Below, piece after piece: positions 36,173-48,768 of a stretch of 64,000 bases of DNA. The notes beneath the pieces were generated by a model, which saw only the letters and a program-made list of their open reading frames with translations, was not told the origin of the DNA and did not search any database. The stretch is taken from positions 1,771,001 to 1,835,000 of the forward strand of contig NC_071354.1 in NCBI RefSeq assembly GCF_943734655.1. Reading direction: 5' to 3'. The DNA comes from Sabethes cyaneus (Eukaryota; Arthropoda; Insecta; Diptera; Culicidae). Each line of letters opens with the position of its first letter. Positions within the stretch are counted from its first letter, which is position 1. The translations under genes and the position numbers were made by a program.

Positions 36173-38990
36173 ATTTACTTACTTACTTACTCACTTAGCC
36201 TGGTGCGACATTCTTTAGGATTTCACTTCTATCCGTATACTGCCGACACCACTCGTCAGCCGGTGCACACCGTGCCCAGTCACGCCCCGGCCAGCCGGCA
36301 CGAACTCCTCATCTGATCAATGTCGCTGGTGACTGTTCTTTTCATCTTTAGCTTTCGCTTCACTATCTCCCAGTATTTCAATTCAATACTGAACGGAACC
36401 GCGGACAATTTGGTGTACTCGGCTCTTTTTAGATGAACTGAAGTGCATTGTCCATAGTAGCATGCATGCTAAAACTGTGGCAGGCTACAACACTGGTTTT
36501 CGCACGGATGCCAATGTAACAGATCTCTTACTAAATCATGACTTTTTATCACGAACCCATCCCCAAAACCGATCTCGAATCTGCTACAAACCATACCGCG
36601 AACCAGAGTTAGAATTTAACCTCAGGGTTTGGCTGAAACCGGCCTCATCTGAAGCTTATTCATCATCGAGTCAGACACATGCATCGCGTTTCGTCACCAC
36701 CCGGCCGCACAGCTTACAAGACCGGATTCTAGCCTTTGTTTATTGTTTGAGACTTCTGTTGGGTTCCCCACTTGCTCGGTAACACTGGTAGCCCTTCCGA
36801 GATGGATTCGCCGTACAGTACAGCGGTCAGTATTCAGTTTTTTCGCCAAAGCACAATCCATGATGCTAAGATCAGCCTTGACTTTCCGAATATCCCTCAA
36901 CCGCAGTTGACGATCAAGAGTTCAACTCCAATGTCTGGCCTGTGCCTTCCGGACAGCCCTGAGAGTTTCTTTGCACCCCTCGATTACTCACACCACAGCT
37001 CTTTCAGGAATACCAGTCAGTTCCGCCAGGTCCCGAGCCAATGCTGATGAATTCTGCAGGTGACTGCACACAATTACTTTCATTTTTCCTCCTGCATAAT
37101 GAATATCTTGAAACCACGTTACCTTTAAACTGCGACAAAAAAACATACCGAGCAGAACTGTTTACAATTAATACAACGGTACCAAAAGTTAGCATCCACG
37201 GCAACTGGAAGCGCTGCTATCGCCCAAATGAAGTGCCTAATTTCTTAATCCGATTAAGAAAATCATTCAATATGTCCCACATTCGTCCAAAAAAAAATCT
37301 GGTCACTTTACAGTACACCATCCATCGTGGCCTCTTGTCAGCTTCCCGGGAAAGCTGTTTCCATCCATAATTTTCCATAGCTCTTCACGGTCGATAGTAT
37401 CGTATGCGGCCGTGAAATCTATGAATAGGTGGTGCATAGGGACTTAGTATTCGGGACACTTTTGGAGGATCTGTCACAGCACAAGGATTTGGTCCGTTGT
37501 CGATCGCCCGTCCACGAAACCGGCTTGATAACTGCCCACGAATCTACTTGCTAGCGGCGATATACGACGAAAGATGATCTGAGAAAGCGTTTTATAGGCG
37601 ACGTTGAGAATGGTGATGGTCACATTTCAACCTTCTTGAATATTGAGCATTTTACTCCCTTTTTCCACTCCTCCGGTAGCTGTTCTATTTCCCAGATCCT
37701 AAGTATCAGCTGGTGCAAACATGCAGTCAACTTATCCGGGTCCATCTTGATAAGCTCCGCTGCGATACCATCTTTGCTCGCGGAACAAAGCTTCTGCCGG
37801 ATTCTTGCACTCCTTTTCTTCCAAGCGGTGCTTCTTACCACGGAAAAACTGGGTTTACTGTCTTCTCTTCTGTCTATATCGTTCCAGATATAGATTAAAG
37901 GGTCCCCTGCTGCCGCGTCAACATCCGCACTGCATGCTGCTCGTTTGACATCCTCTGGCATTCCTCGTTCCGCTGCGCTGTTGATGGCTGGTTTAACGCT
38001 ATTCCAGCAGTCCTCGAGAGAGGCTTCGTTTAGCTCTACCTCACCCGGCAGTGCAGTATCAAGGCATTGCGCGTACTCAGTAGCAACTTTAGATAACTTC
38101 AGTCGTTCCAGATAGTAAAGAAAGCCTTTGGCGCACTGTAACCATCAAAAGGTAGTGGTCAGAATCGATGCATACGCCACGATAGTTCTAACGTCGATGA
38201 TATCCGAGAAGTGCCTTCCATCAATCGAAATGTGGTCTATTTGTGAGTCCGTCTGTTGTGGTAATCTCCAGGTGTACCGATATGGGAGCCTATACTGGAA
38301 GTAGGTACTTCGTATGGCCGTATTTTTGGAGCCGGTGAAGTCAATTGACTCATTTAAGTCGATTGCCACTTTAGTTCGTAAGCGGGGGTGCGCTAAACTT
38401 TCCAATAACCGGTGAATTCCTTTTCTTCCTCCTCGCTAACCTGAGCGTCTCCGAAGATGATTGTGGCGTCAAGCCTTGGGCGGTTGTCGTATTCACGCTC
38501 AAGCTGCACGTAAAAAGCGTCCTTATCGTCCTTGTTTCTTTCTCGGTGTGTGCTATGCACGTTGATAGTGCTAATATTGAAGAAACGGAATCCTCAACAT
38601 GCACATGCGACTGTCGATTGGCTTTTTGCATGTCGCCCATCACGATAAAAGTACCCAGCTCGTGCGTGTGGACCCTCAATAGGTCGGAAAGGATTTGAGC
38701 ACTTCCCACAAAATTGAGAGGTTTGCAATTCCATGTTCCAAGCTTCCAATCGTTAGCCCTTTTCGTTGGTTTGATCTATGCCGATTATTCCGGTCCGTAT
38801 TCAAATTATACGCTTGCTATACTGGTCTCTTTTACGGATGGCTTATAAGGCCTGCACCAACCCCCTGTGTCGCCGGATGGTCATACTGTTTAGCGTACCA
38901 CACTGATACGAGGACGGTAATTCCCGCCTCCCTGACAGCAAAAGACTTTAGTTCCCGCTGGGGTTGTTTGCCCGATCTCCATTAAGGTTA
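36173..38990 (-). mobile_element. RTE-like LINE, copy D, interrupted by a mariner relic
   Basis: On the minus strand, from 38990: a 5' leader, then an apurinic-type endonuclease start (LGTWNCKPLNF near 38730), INVHSTHRE near 38560, RYTWRLPQQTDSQIDHISID and GRHFSDIIDVRT (38160-38290). The RT follows: SKDGIAAELIKMDPDKLT and IWEIEQLPEEWKKGVKCSIF (37640-37800), SYQAGFVDGRSTTDQ (~37500) and MHHLFIDFTAAYDTI (~37410, frame differs). The RT stops at about 37315 where a transposase relic begins. A (GTAA)n tail at 36173-36192 marks the probable 3' end. Multiple stops and shifts; the GD-N motif of the endonuclease is altered (IFGDAQ). Confidence 0.8.
36320..37312 (-). pseudogene. DD37E-like mariner transposase relic with DNA-binding domain
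   Basis: The minus strand starts near 37310 with a mariner-like end (TGACCAGATTTTTTTTTGGA, then ATGTGGGACA). Next comes a helix-turn-helix region (ALARDLAELTGIPERAVV near 37040; DIRKVKADLSI and AKKLNTDRCTVRRIHL near 36840), then in a shifted frame GYQCYRASGEPNRSLKQ and KARIRS, then LDDE near 36665 preceded by a stop. After badly damaged sequence, KEPSTPNCPRFRS (~36410) and KYWEIVKRKLK (~36370) match the region of the third catalytic residue and the tail. The central part with the second Asp is not readable. It sits inside the RTE of copy D. No partner terminal repeat was found on the left. Confidence 0.65.
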
Positions 38991-39204
38991 TTCGTGGTTC
39001 GGTCACGTACCACGAGAAGGTAGGGATAGTAGTTGCTAGATAAGAGGCTAAGACCCACTACAGGGTTTATTTTACGCATTATCCAGCCTTTTACCAACCA
39101 ACCATACCAACCGTTGCGAGATACTAAAAGTGTAATTATCATTTTTTCAATCATTTTCAACCAATCAAGTACAAAAGTCCCAATATTTAAAGAGCTCGTA
39201 GCCC
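38991..39204. other. Flank of RTE copy D, unassigned
   Basis: It contains probable 5' leader sequence of the RTE (TAAGACCCACTACAGGG near 39050) that runs into AT-rich DNA. The exact 5' end of the element is not determined. Confidence 0.35.
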
Positions 39205-39425
39205 CATTTCAACAAGAAATGAAATAAGTAATAAAGGAGAAAGGGTAAGAGAATAACTGTAAAACATACAAGAAAGTAGAAAAAAATAGAGAAAGTAAAG
39301 AAAGTTAAAAAGTAATAGTAATTTTTCACAGACAAAAAAATTAATAAATAAAAAATTAGAAAAAAGTAGAAAAAGTGAAAAAGTAAAAATAAATAAAAAA
39401 ACAAAGTAAAAAGTGAATACAATAA
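39205..39425 (+). repeat. A/purine-rich low-complexity tract (AGAAAAAGTA-like)
   Basis: About 220 bp almost without C on the plus strand, built from loose AAAGTA and AGAAAAAGT words. Two Phe/Leu-rich minus-strand frames through it are compositional artefacts. Confidence 0.8.
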
Positions 39426-42400
39426 ATAGCAAATAGATGGATGGAAGACGTAGAAATTTTTCCAGATGACGTCTATGAACGTGTATCTGTTAAATAATCA
39501 AAATCGTCTTTCTCCAAACAATTCATAATCCTAAGTTTTATTTCTTCTTGATTACGAAAGGCAATTATAACGCACAGATCCCTATAGACCGCTAAACGTT
39601 AGCTAATTATAAAAAATAGTACCACTATGGTTGCAACACACTTTTTAATTGCAATTAAAATCAACGAATTTAATAATTTTCCAAAAATTTTGACGCACTT
39701 TTTATTAACATCGCCCTCGGGGGCTATTTTCTGCCGGAAAAGTTTCAATCATAGCACGGGATGAAGGAATGCAACACAAGATTTATCTGTCTCACCATCA
39801 ACCGATGAAATAATTCATCATCCGAGCCAGCGATGCACGAAGAGCATCGGCGAATAACTATATCAGTGCCACCGTCGAAATGGCGCGGCCAGGTAGCTAT
39901 CATGGCAAATGCAGCCCAGCAGCGGTTAGGTTTCATAGATTAACCAATCTGTGCTCTGCTGGTCAACTGCTCCGCAACCGCCACCATCACAGTTGACGGA
40001 GTGATACGTACACGTATCACGAAGTGGTTGCAACGGTAGCCACGGTTGCAGTCGGACTCGAAGCTAGATTTGAAACTCAATCTTGTTTGTCGAAACGATG
40101 ATTGCCGGTCTTCTAGGACTTCAATCGGAATCGGTTCTGGCTGTCAGAAGATAGGGCACTACTGGACGGCACTACTAGAGCTTTGAAGTGTTGGCAAATA
40201 CTGGCAGACGACCATCTGAAAGGCCGGTAGGTGCATTGATTGACATCGCGGCTCAATAATGAACTGAGTATATACCGCGGACGGACCAAATTGACATGAT
40301 TGGTGAGCACACGGAACCAATCAAAAATTAACTGTTACCTTCAATCTAAGTGGTGACTACGAATTGAAACTTAGGTAAGTTGCTACAGGCAGTTTGTATC
40401 CTTTTGAAATGCGTAGCGGTAATTGTACGTATTTCCTACGGGATTTAAATCAAAGCACCCAAAACAAAACTATTTCCAGCAACCTCGGAGTTCAATCGTT
40501 GGAAGCTTTGGCGACCACCCTTTTCGCACTGTAAATGTTTGTTGAATTAATAATTTTATTACCGATGACCTTTCCTGCCTGCAATGATAAGATTAAATGC
40601 TAATGTCATTAATTTTAGTTTAACACCGGTTCAGTAATTCTATCTGCACACTGCCTACCGTGGCCGGCGGCGGTTGCTGCTCCCTACACTGACACTGTCT
40701 CCCTCACTGCTGCCGTTGCTCTATTCAAATACGATCACTTCTTCGGTTCGGACAGCAACCATGCTATTCCAGGTGAGTTCACTTTATTTCGCCTTTTCAT
40801 GCAAACACAATAAATTCTATACGGAGGTTCTCCCCACCAACCAACCCTTCTGCCGGAATAGGGGGGAAGCAATGAGGGTGGCAATGTGTCTGCCGCGCTT
40901 TTCCTCCCTCCGAACATTTTCCAACTCACTACACACTGTTAGACGGGACGGTTTAGCATTGCAGCCAAAGCCAAGTAGAGAATTCAATTTCAGCACTCAA
41001 ACCGCCAATTGGTACTATGAGGTTGCAGTGCAGAAACCGGAGCGCGCTGCCTGCTGGAAAAGGAGTTAAATTGAAATTAAATCTACACCGCGTTCATTGT
41101 TGTAATATGTTATTCAAATTAATTTTATTGATATTTCCTTTACATGCACTTCGAGAGGCGATTTTTCTCTGCCAAAGAGCGAGAGATCTGTTCGATGTGG
41201 TCGTGTTTTTCGTGCCTTTTATTAGGTGCTTCCATTCTGTTTCACTCCTCGCGCTGCCGGCACTGGCACACTCTGGCATCGGGCATCGGGTGCATCGGGA
41301 GAATAGTAGTTCGCACTTTGGCTGTGGCAGCAACCCGTCCGTCGCCAGGGTTGGGCGGCATTGGGACACATTGGGACTCTTCTCTTGCTGCTATCTTGCT
41401 CTCGCTCTCGCCAGGGCAAACCGCGCAGGACCGGGAAGATTAGCGATTAGAATCTTGTTACACGAGAAGGGCACTCATGTTCACTTAGCGTTAATGGAGA
41501 ATCGGAATGACACACTGTGCGGCCGCACTGTGGAGCGGGATTATTGCCCTGGAGGGCGCCGAAGGAAAGCCGGACGGAAAGTGCTAATTGAGGCACTTTA
41601 CCGGGGAAGATTTTCGATTGGATTTGATTGGTGGTAATTGCTTCGTATAATTAAAATTGAATATTTTGTGCCTTTTCGCTATTTTGTATAAATCGGAATC
41701 TTTGAAAAAATGGAATAGGGAGTCAATTGAAACATGAATGAACTCAAGCTGTTAGCTAACTACTACTTATTATTCATAAAGTCCTTGCAGCACTTCGCCT
41801 ATTTCACGTTGATTGGTGACTGATAGTTTTAACTCTCTTTGGTTTGGTCTTTTCATAATTAATATAATCTAGATATTTTTCACATTGCTCGTTGTTAATA
41901 TCGGTAGTTCAGTTCATTCCAACACTTTGGATTAGAAAAACAAGAGCAATTTCATTTATTCATTTCAATTTAATAGTGGACGATAATATGGCTCAACTTG
42001 CAACATGTTATATAGAAAAATAATTAGAAAACAGTTTAAAATACAATTACAATCACAAATAAGTGTCATACCGTCGATGCTTGCAACCGATTGGCCGGCG
42101 TTTATTGTAAATTCTAATCTTCGAGATTGAAAAATAATAGTGATTAAAAACTAGATTAGCAAATACAGTAAGCGGGAAAAAACTCCATTTGAAGTAGTAC
42201 TTTTCATCATTTGCCGCTATGGTTAACAAGCTCATTACCTCAAATTGGATCAATTGTGACCGGCGCCGAATCGACAGTTTTACTAATTCCATCATTAAAT
42301 CACTAGGTAAAGTGGCCGCGGTCACAGTTGATTACAGAACTATGGCTTTATTTCTCGATTCAGCCCGGCAGCCAGAAGGCCACTGGAAAGAATAAATAAA

Positions 42401-45400
42401 TTTCCTGGCAAACAAGAAAAATAAAACCGCCGATTGCCAGACCTCACGGGCACCCGCATCTGACAAGCAATAAACAATTTAACGGGTGGCGGCACTCGGT
42501 TATACTTTCTTACAAGCCGCATTATTGCTTCTACAGTCGAATTCACACCTCGACAGGCAGGCAGTATGTGGCATTTTGCGGCAGTTATCCGCAATTTTAC
42601 AAAGTAGCAAAATGTCTCATCCGTCGACCGGATTACTCGTAAATTATTGACGCAATTGCCGTGCGCCCATAATTCAGCACCTGCTGCAGGAGCCGCGGAG
42701 CTCGAACCACCCTTTTATTGGCTGCCCCGTACCCGGAGGGCGGCGGGTGTGAAATCGCACATACGCACACGACAGTCACGTCGCGGTACAGAAGACGATT
42801 TATCAAATTAAGAATTGCCGCCTCTATAAATGGACCCTTCGGTAGGTATTGAGATGCGAATAAAATTGAAAAAGTAGCAGGCAAACCTTTTTCCTCTGGA
42901 GAAAAGGAGAATGTGGAGAAATATTAACAGTTAGCAACTTTCAGCGAACAATTTGCATTTCCGCTTAACGAATCGGGAGGCGTGGCTAGAGACGGATCGG
43001 CTATCTTAAGCAAGTAGCGCGGTAGGTGCAAAAGGAGGGAAGAATAAGGTGTCATCAATCTAAAATTAAATTGAATAGGAACGAATGACATAAAAAACAA
43101 GAAGCATCAAGGGCATTTACCCTATGTATTACTGAAAGCTGCAAATCACAAAGAGCCAATTAGGCGAAAGAACAACTTTGTAACAAAATTTGCATTGCAG
43201 ATTTTCAAATAGCTATGAATTGACATAGATTTTCCCAAAAATCCTCATCTTTCAATGGCTATTGTCACTGTACTGCACCTACCGTAACTATGTTTGCTCG
43301 AGTCAAGCTATGATAAATTGAATCGTAAAAGTTTCCACATCTTGACATCGCAGAATGTAGCGCCAGGCTTGGGACCGTCCTGGCGTCGCTTTTGTTTGCC
43401 GTCAAAGTCTAGGTACCTCTGGTTCTGGTAGACTCCATTGTTTGCTCAATTGTCCCTAGCTCGTACGCGTACATACTCTAGTATGCATTTTTGCGAAAGA
43501 TTATTATGTCGCCCGGCTGCGACAGAAGCCGGGAAGGGAAAATTGAGAACACCGAAGCAACCGACCTACTACCAACAGTCATGTTTGTAGTCGACGTCCA
43601 TAATGATGAATTTTTCTTCCGCCTTTTATGATGTTAACATGGATAATATTTACTCATCTGTGCTCCACCGGAGTGCTTTGCAGTGACGCGGGTTCTGTTT
43701 GAATAGATGCCGTCGATTGCAAGAGTGCCTTTTAGAATGTCTAAAATAGTGGCTGGAATTATGATGAGTGAATAAGTTAGTTGCTAAAGTAGACTTTCAT
43801 CAAACATAAAAGGCAACTGTTTATAGAGTATTTTATTAGCCTGTTGAAAATTTGTAATCAATTTTCTTTTTAGGAATTCGAACTTCGCATTTTTTCAGAA
43901 AGTAAGAAGAAGGTTTAATGTAAAACATAAAATACAATTAAATTAATTTCGAATAAATGTAAAAAAATAAAAAAAATTGGAAGGAAAGTTTCTAAAGCAG
44001 GTAAATCCATTCGAGAAAAGTAGGTCATCAAATCCTGTAAGGTAAGAAACAAGAATGAAACGATTCAGTGAAACTAGAAAAGTTCAGTAAATAAACTTCT
44101 GTTTTGCTCGCTTAGAAGTGACATTTAGGCAAACCCGCGTTACGCTCAAGTGAAGAACGATATCCGACCTACGAAAATGAATGAACAGTAAGAAGAAGTT
44201 TTTCGGGGCTAGGTTTGTCGTTGAAGACGGACTAAGGATGCTTCGAACCCGCATACTTATGTAGATTATGCTCGGGAAGAAGAAGACGACAGTAGAACAC
44301 TTTGACAGTATGGTAGGATGCGAGAGTGATTTAGAATGTCTAAGAAACTAATCGCTTCTGTTTGTGGATACTTTGTACATTTTGACAGCGAAGTGATTTA
44401 TTGTGCTGTGCGTTTGCTGAGCGGCCGGCAGTGGCTGAAGCAAGACAGAGTTGTGCTGCCAAGTTTCGTGAACCGTTTGATGTTATCACAATGCTCGACA
44501 TGGGGTGTTTGTTGGGCGGGAAAATTTAGAAAAGCCCATCATTTCCTCTGAACATCATCTATTAGTGTGTTGAGTTCTATTTAATATTATTCAATGAGTA
44601 GCTCAACTTACTACAACGCTGAGTAACTAAGCTGTGTAATAAACTTACTCCTAAACACTCAACAGCCAAACGAACGTCGATTTATGTTGCAACGGTACCG
44701 ACAATTCCGACCAATCCCACCATTATAATCCCCCTGCCGATGATCAGGCATTCATCTCACGCCAGTAGACCAATGTTCACAGCTCCCTATTCAGAGTCAG
44801 ACTCTGTTCTGGGTCTTCGTTCGGATCGCATCGCATCGCATCGTCGGCTCCAATTGAGTTCGACAGCGTAATTATCGATGATGTGGTAACTAGCACCAAC
44901 TACTTACCGTTGGACGGCAGCCAGAGCCAGAGGGAACAGTGCGGATCGGGGATTTCAATGTAACAAATCGAACCATCGACCACTGACTGGTTGAGTGCAA
45001 CTTTTCCGCGGCGTCTGCTGCAGTGCAGCTGGAGTTTGAATCCTCCTGCCTGCGCGATGTGAAACGATGACGCCTTGCAGCCGCCGCCTGCGCGTGGGCG
45101 TAGGGTTGTGCAAAGATCAACGCTTAAGAACACCGCAATCGAGCTATCTCGCGGGAACATCGTCGAGAAGCGAGAACATGGCCGCTATTTGCCTTCCTTC
45201 TACAGTCGAAAACGAAAACCATTCCGTCCCGTGGTCCAACGCTTTTACAGCGAGAATTTAATCAATAAATTAAATTACATTCTATTTTAACCCTAGAATT
45301 TATTGCATGATCTGTGCACACGGATCGCGTTTCACAGACGATGCCTTTTATTGCGAAGGAAAAAAGGCTTTCAACCGTTAAACAGTCGGAAGTTAGAAAG

Positions 45401-45985
45401 GTTCGAAAGTGCTACATTCTTGGGTTTTTATTTACTTCTTGTACCCATTGTGGCTTTTTGTACACAACTAACAGCAAAGCTTTGTCGGGAGCAGAGCTGG
45501 CAGGGATTAAAAGCTAGAGCAGCTTGATAACAGCAATACCACCGTGCCATTATATCATGGTGCTTTTCGATTCGCTACGGCGAACGACTAACTGGCGGCA
45601 TCCCTTAGGGGCTGCCGAGCGGAAAAATGTTCTGCCATTTAGTGCAGTTGTGGTTGCGGTAATTGAATAGTTTAGCGTGAACAGGTTCCGGGAGGTCCAA
45701 CCATTTATGGTCGAATTAGTGAATTTAGTTTCTAATTGCTATATTCTGCAGTGTGAATCATCGTTTAGCTCTACTCTAGAGGTATTGTCTATAAATATAC
45801 TTTCATTACTTTCTTCTACCCTTTCTTGGATCATGAATGACAATCATATTAAAAATGTTATTATGCCTGACTTCATTAATGAACTATGATAGAAAAATAG
45901 AGTAAGATGAAGCTTTCCCATTTAACAGAGGACAATTTTTCGAAATTTTTACACAAAATGGGGCTAAAATTACTTTCTGGTGGTT
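39426..45985. other. No gene recognised
   Basis: The longest frame is 206 codons on the plus strand at 41017-41637, in a GC-richer patch (40660-41640) with equally open minus-strand frames; no domain is recognisable. A (GCATC)n run lies at 44829-44844. 43800-44100 is A-rich. A B-box-like GGGTTCGAAGC (minus, near 44250) has no clear A box. Confidence 0.45.
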
Positions 45986-46015
45986 ATAAACTTCAAAGAA
46001 AAGTCGAAAATACTA
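45960..46015 (+). repeat. Short dispersed repeat shared with 56440-56490
   Basis: ACTTCAAAGAAAAGTCGAAA to TATGTTCT corresponds to ACTCCAAAGAAAAATCGGAA to TATGTTCT at 56459-56490. The match covers about 50 bp with small gaps. The source is unknown. Confidence 0.35.
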
Positions 46016-46733
46016 TGTTCTACGTCGGCGAAAAACTCCAACACAATATTTTACCAAAGAGACCCCCATTTCAAATATTTTTACTGCAAAGCCGAAAGTT
46101 TTTCAATAGCCACAAAAACAAAACCACGCGTCTCCATTGTATTCTCACAATTTTATTTTTTTAAATCTTTCCTCAAAAACTAAAAATAATATATTTCTCA
46201 GTTATCATCTAAAATAATTCAGTTTCCCAGAAAAAAACTAAAAATGGGGTTCTACTTGATCCACAATTAAATCGTATTAACAAGTGCGCTTGTATAGAAA
46301 AATTCATAAATTTCAGAGCTTTTATTTCTTCATTTCCTAGTTTCTTCGAAAATGACAAATATTTCTAATAATGGTTTAACGTATAGGGCGCTATATTTTT
46401 GCATTATAGGGGTAATAAGAGAAAATGCTTATCAACTCCGAGTTGGCCTCGAGTTTATAAAAAATGGGTGAGTTTTTGATATTAACTTTCGCAATTACTG
46501 TCTTACGTAATTACGGACCTTACAAGAAAATTTTACGAATATTCAGATTAGTTTCATATCACTGGTGCATGCTAAGTGTCGTTTCGTATGGGAATTTAGC
46601 ATCGACAACTGTCGTGTCTCGCTCGTTACAAAAATTAACATTTTCTCCACAAGCCTTTGGTATAATTTTGATTAGGGTACGAACGGATACTGTTGCGCAC
46701 AAATAACTGATGATCAAATTTTGCATATGAATA

Positions 46734-47644
46734 AAGGATGTCCCACATCAAATTGCACCACGAAAGAAACGCTGAACAAAATTACCTAATTGGCCGATCC
46801 TTTTTAAACTTTCAGAAAATAAAATATAACCCATTAGTAAGCTTTTGGCATATTTATTTCATTCAACTTCAATACAATAACCGTATGCTCGCACCTTACG
46901 CTTAACTCCACTCAAAAAGTTTTGTACAACATCTGGCTGCAGCTTCTTCTGTACGGAAACCCATTTTTTCGCCATATCTTGCACAGATGCGACCTCCTTG
47001 GGATGCTTCCGTAGTACCTGCTTCATAATAGGCCATTATATTTAATTTGGTCTTAGTTCCAGTGCGCTGGAGGTCACCCCGTTGGCTTCGTACCACTCCA
47101 AGACATCCTTTGAATAGTGGCACGAAGCTAGATCCGGCCAGAAGATCGTAGGACCCTCGTATTCCTTCAGCAGAGGAAACAGACGCTTCTGTAGACACTC
47201 CTTGAGGTAGATCTGCCCGTTTACATTCCCGGTAGTCACGAACGGCGCCCTCTGTTTGCCACATGAGCAGATCGCTTGCCAAATCATGTATTTCTTGGCA
47301 AACATTGAAAGTTTCTGCATCCTTACTTCCTCCAGGATATCAAACTTGTGCTGGGCGGTGAAGTACAGTAGCCCCGGAAGCTGCCGGAAGTCCGCCTTGA
47401 CGTAAGTCTCATCATCCATGATGAAAAATTTGAGAATTTTCCAGGTGCTTGCGCAAAATAAATTCGCGACGTTACTTTTCGGGTGACGCCATTTTGTCCA
47501 ATTTGCGATAAACTGACCGCGGTAAAAATGCAGTGTTAACAATACACTCTAAACTACTTTTACCCAAATTTTCAAGAAAAAAAACCCAGTGGGTTACTTT
47601 CTACAGCGTTTCTTCCGTGATGCAATTTGATGCGGGACACTCTT
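46734..47644 (-). mobile_element. Tc1/mariner DD37E-type element, deleted copy 2 (both ends present)
   Basis: TA at 46732-46733 and 47645-47646 flank inverted repeats: left AAGGATGTCCCACATCAAAT, right (complement) AAGAGTGTCCCGCATCAAAT, with similarity continuing about 36 bp through GAAACGCTG. The total is about 911 bp, shorter than an intact mariner-type element. The missing part is the N-terminal DNA-binding domain plus a short deletion before the third catalytic motif. The element shares its junctions with copy 1 at 1-542. Confidence 0.9.
46905..47542 (-). pseudogene. DD37E mariner transposase, catalytic core only, inactivated
   Basis: Residues ~39-60 hold FFIMDDETYVKADFRQLPGL (first Asp). 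The chain continues with KKYMIWQAICSCGKQRAPFV, TTGNVNGQIYLKEC and FWPDLASCHYSKDVLEWYEA (second Asp). After NGVT, about nine residues are lost and the sequence resumes with ELRPN. In related transposases ELRPIEKYW follows, the Glu being the third catalytic residue. Here that Glu codon has become TAA, and a second TAA replaces the Tyr before TGG. In the same frame the rest is intact: PIMKQVLRKHPKEVASV to VKRKVRAYGYCIEVE with a stop near 46905. The 37-residue spacing from the second Asp in known relatives defines the DD37E group. Confidence 0.88.
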
Positions 47645-47646
47645 TA

Positions 47647-48372
47647 GTATGGCATTTTTAATAAAATGTGATTGAATATTGTGCCTCAAGTATTTATTCT
47701 TTTAATACTTGTAGGCCTTAGATGCATGATTTAGAAATAAATAAGCAGCTTTATCAAAACGTTGACCACGTAGTTCTGAATACGTTTTGTGCCTGCGATT
47801 TATACTAGTAGTCTTTTTATTGGTTTTAAATTTGTATTAAATCAACAGGAAGTTCCTCCGTGTCGGCCAAATTAACACCTGTCTTTTATGGAAGTCAATC
47901 GGAAGTATTGGAAATGTTTGCGCGAATAATTTCCTACCTCGGTGAATCCAGATCAATTCCTTCCCAACAATTCCTTCCTGTGAACTATGCGGTCCTTCCT
48001 CCATTTGTGAACGATGCGGAGGATTCCTCTAGTAGCAGAAACTGTCGATATCAGGTATCAGCATCTTTGGGTCGAGGAGTACGTCCCTGCAAGTGTCGGA
48101 CGGATATACCTTTTCCTTCCGCATCCTTCTCTCAACGAACGTCAGCAGCTTTGTTATTGATCATCACAAAGAATTGAAACACCAGGAAATGCACACTGAG
48201 AATGATGTATAGACCAAAAATATATTGAGTTGTACAAGGCATGTAGTCTCAGCACTCACGCTTTTTCGGTTGCCGGTTGCCGCCGAGGCGAATGTGTGGT
48301 ACGTGTGTGGAATAATGGAATTGGAAGAAAAATATTAGATATTATTAGATATGGATATTAGACCACACAATT
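47647..48372. other. No gene recognised
   Basis: AT-rich up to 47850. A 105-codon plus-strand frame at 47860-48177 starts in sequence with repeated AATTCCTTCC words (47955-47990) and ends in a run with RGVRPCKCRTDIPFP. I do not recognise it, and it could be a relic of a mobile element. Confidence 0.35.
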
Positions 48373-48768
48373 TAAGGGTGCGACAGTAGTTTAGTTAGTA
48401 AAACATTCGGCTGGCAACCGAAAGAGCGTGGGTTCTAGTCCTAGCTAGCTATGTTACATATTACATACAGATATGTTTTTTTGTTTTTTGAATCCAGTCA
48501 ATCTGCCGCTTGCGCTGCTACCGTCTTACAATTCATGCGGCCTCTCTGCAAAAGCAAACAGTCGTACTCCCACTTTGCGCGTTCATATGAAGAATCAGAA
48601 ATGCAAACTGACTTGAAACATAAGATGACGTATTTTTTCGTTTCTCTTTTTGTCTCCAAATCGGCTGCTCACAGTAAGAGTTTGTCACCCGGACGTCGGT
48701 CCGATGCAAGCAAAATGTTCCTTTGTACTGGATGCACATGTAGTGGTTGTTTTTTTTTTTTGTAGTAG
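48373..48768 (+). mobile_element. tRNA-headed SINE candidate
   Basis: The head at 48375-48450 looks like a tRNA: an A-box-like TAGTTTAGTTAGT, an anticodon arm TTCGG-CTGGCAA-CCGAA at about 48406-48422 (five pairs, seven-base loop, anticodon position GGC), and a B box GGTTCTAGTCC at about 48431-48441. The acceptor stem does not close, so it is not a functional tRNA gene. The body at 48478-48590 is shared with 655-765, as expected for a dispersed SINE. The unit may end near the T-run at 48749-48761. Confidence 0.6.

Noticed and set aside
39165..39432. Phe/Leu-rich minus-strand frames
   Set aside because: Complement of an A-rich low-complexity tract.
41017..41637. 206-codon plus-strand frame, longest outside repeats
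   Set aside because: No domain, no consistent codon bias, antisense frames equally open, and no splice context I could support.
44240..44275. GGGTTCGAAGC (minus), B-box-like
   Set aside because: No A box or closing stems; possibly an old SINE scrap, but unsupported.
48375..48450. A functional tRNA gene
   Set aside because: The anticodon arm is good, but the acceptor stem and T stem do not close; better read as a SINE head.
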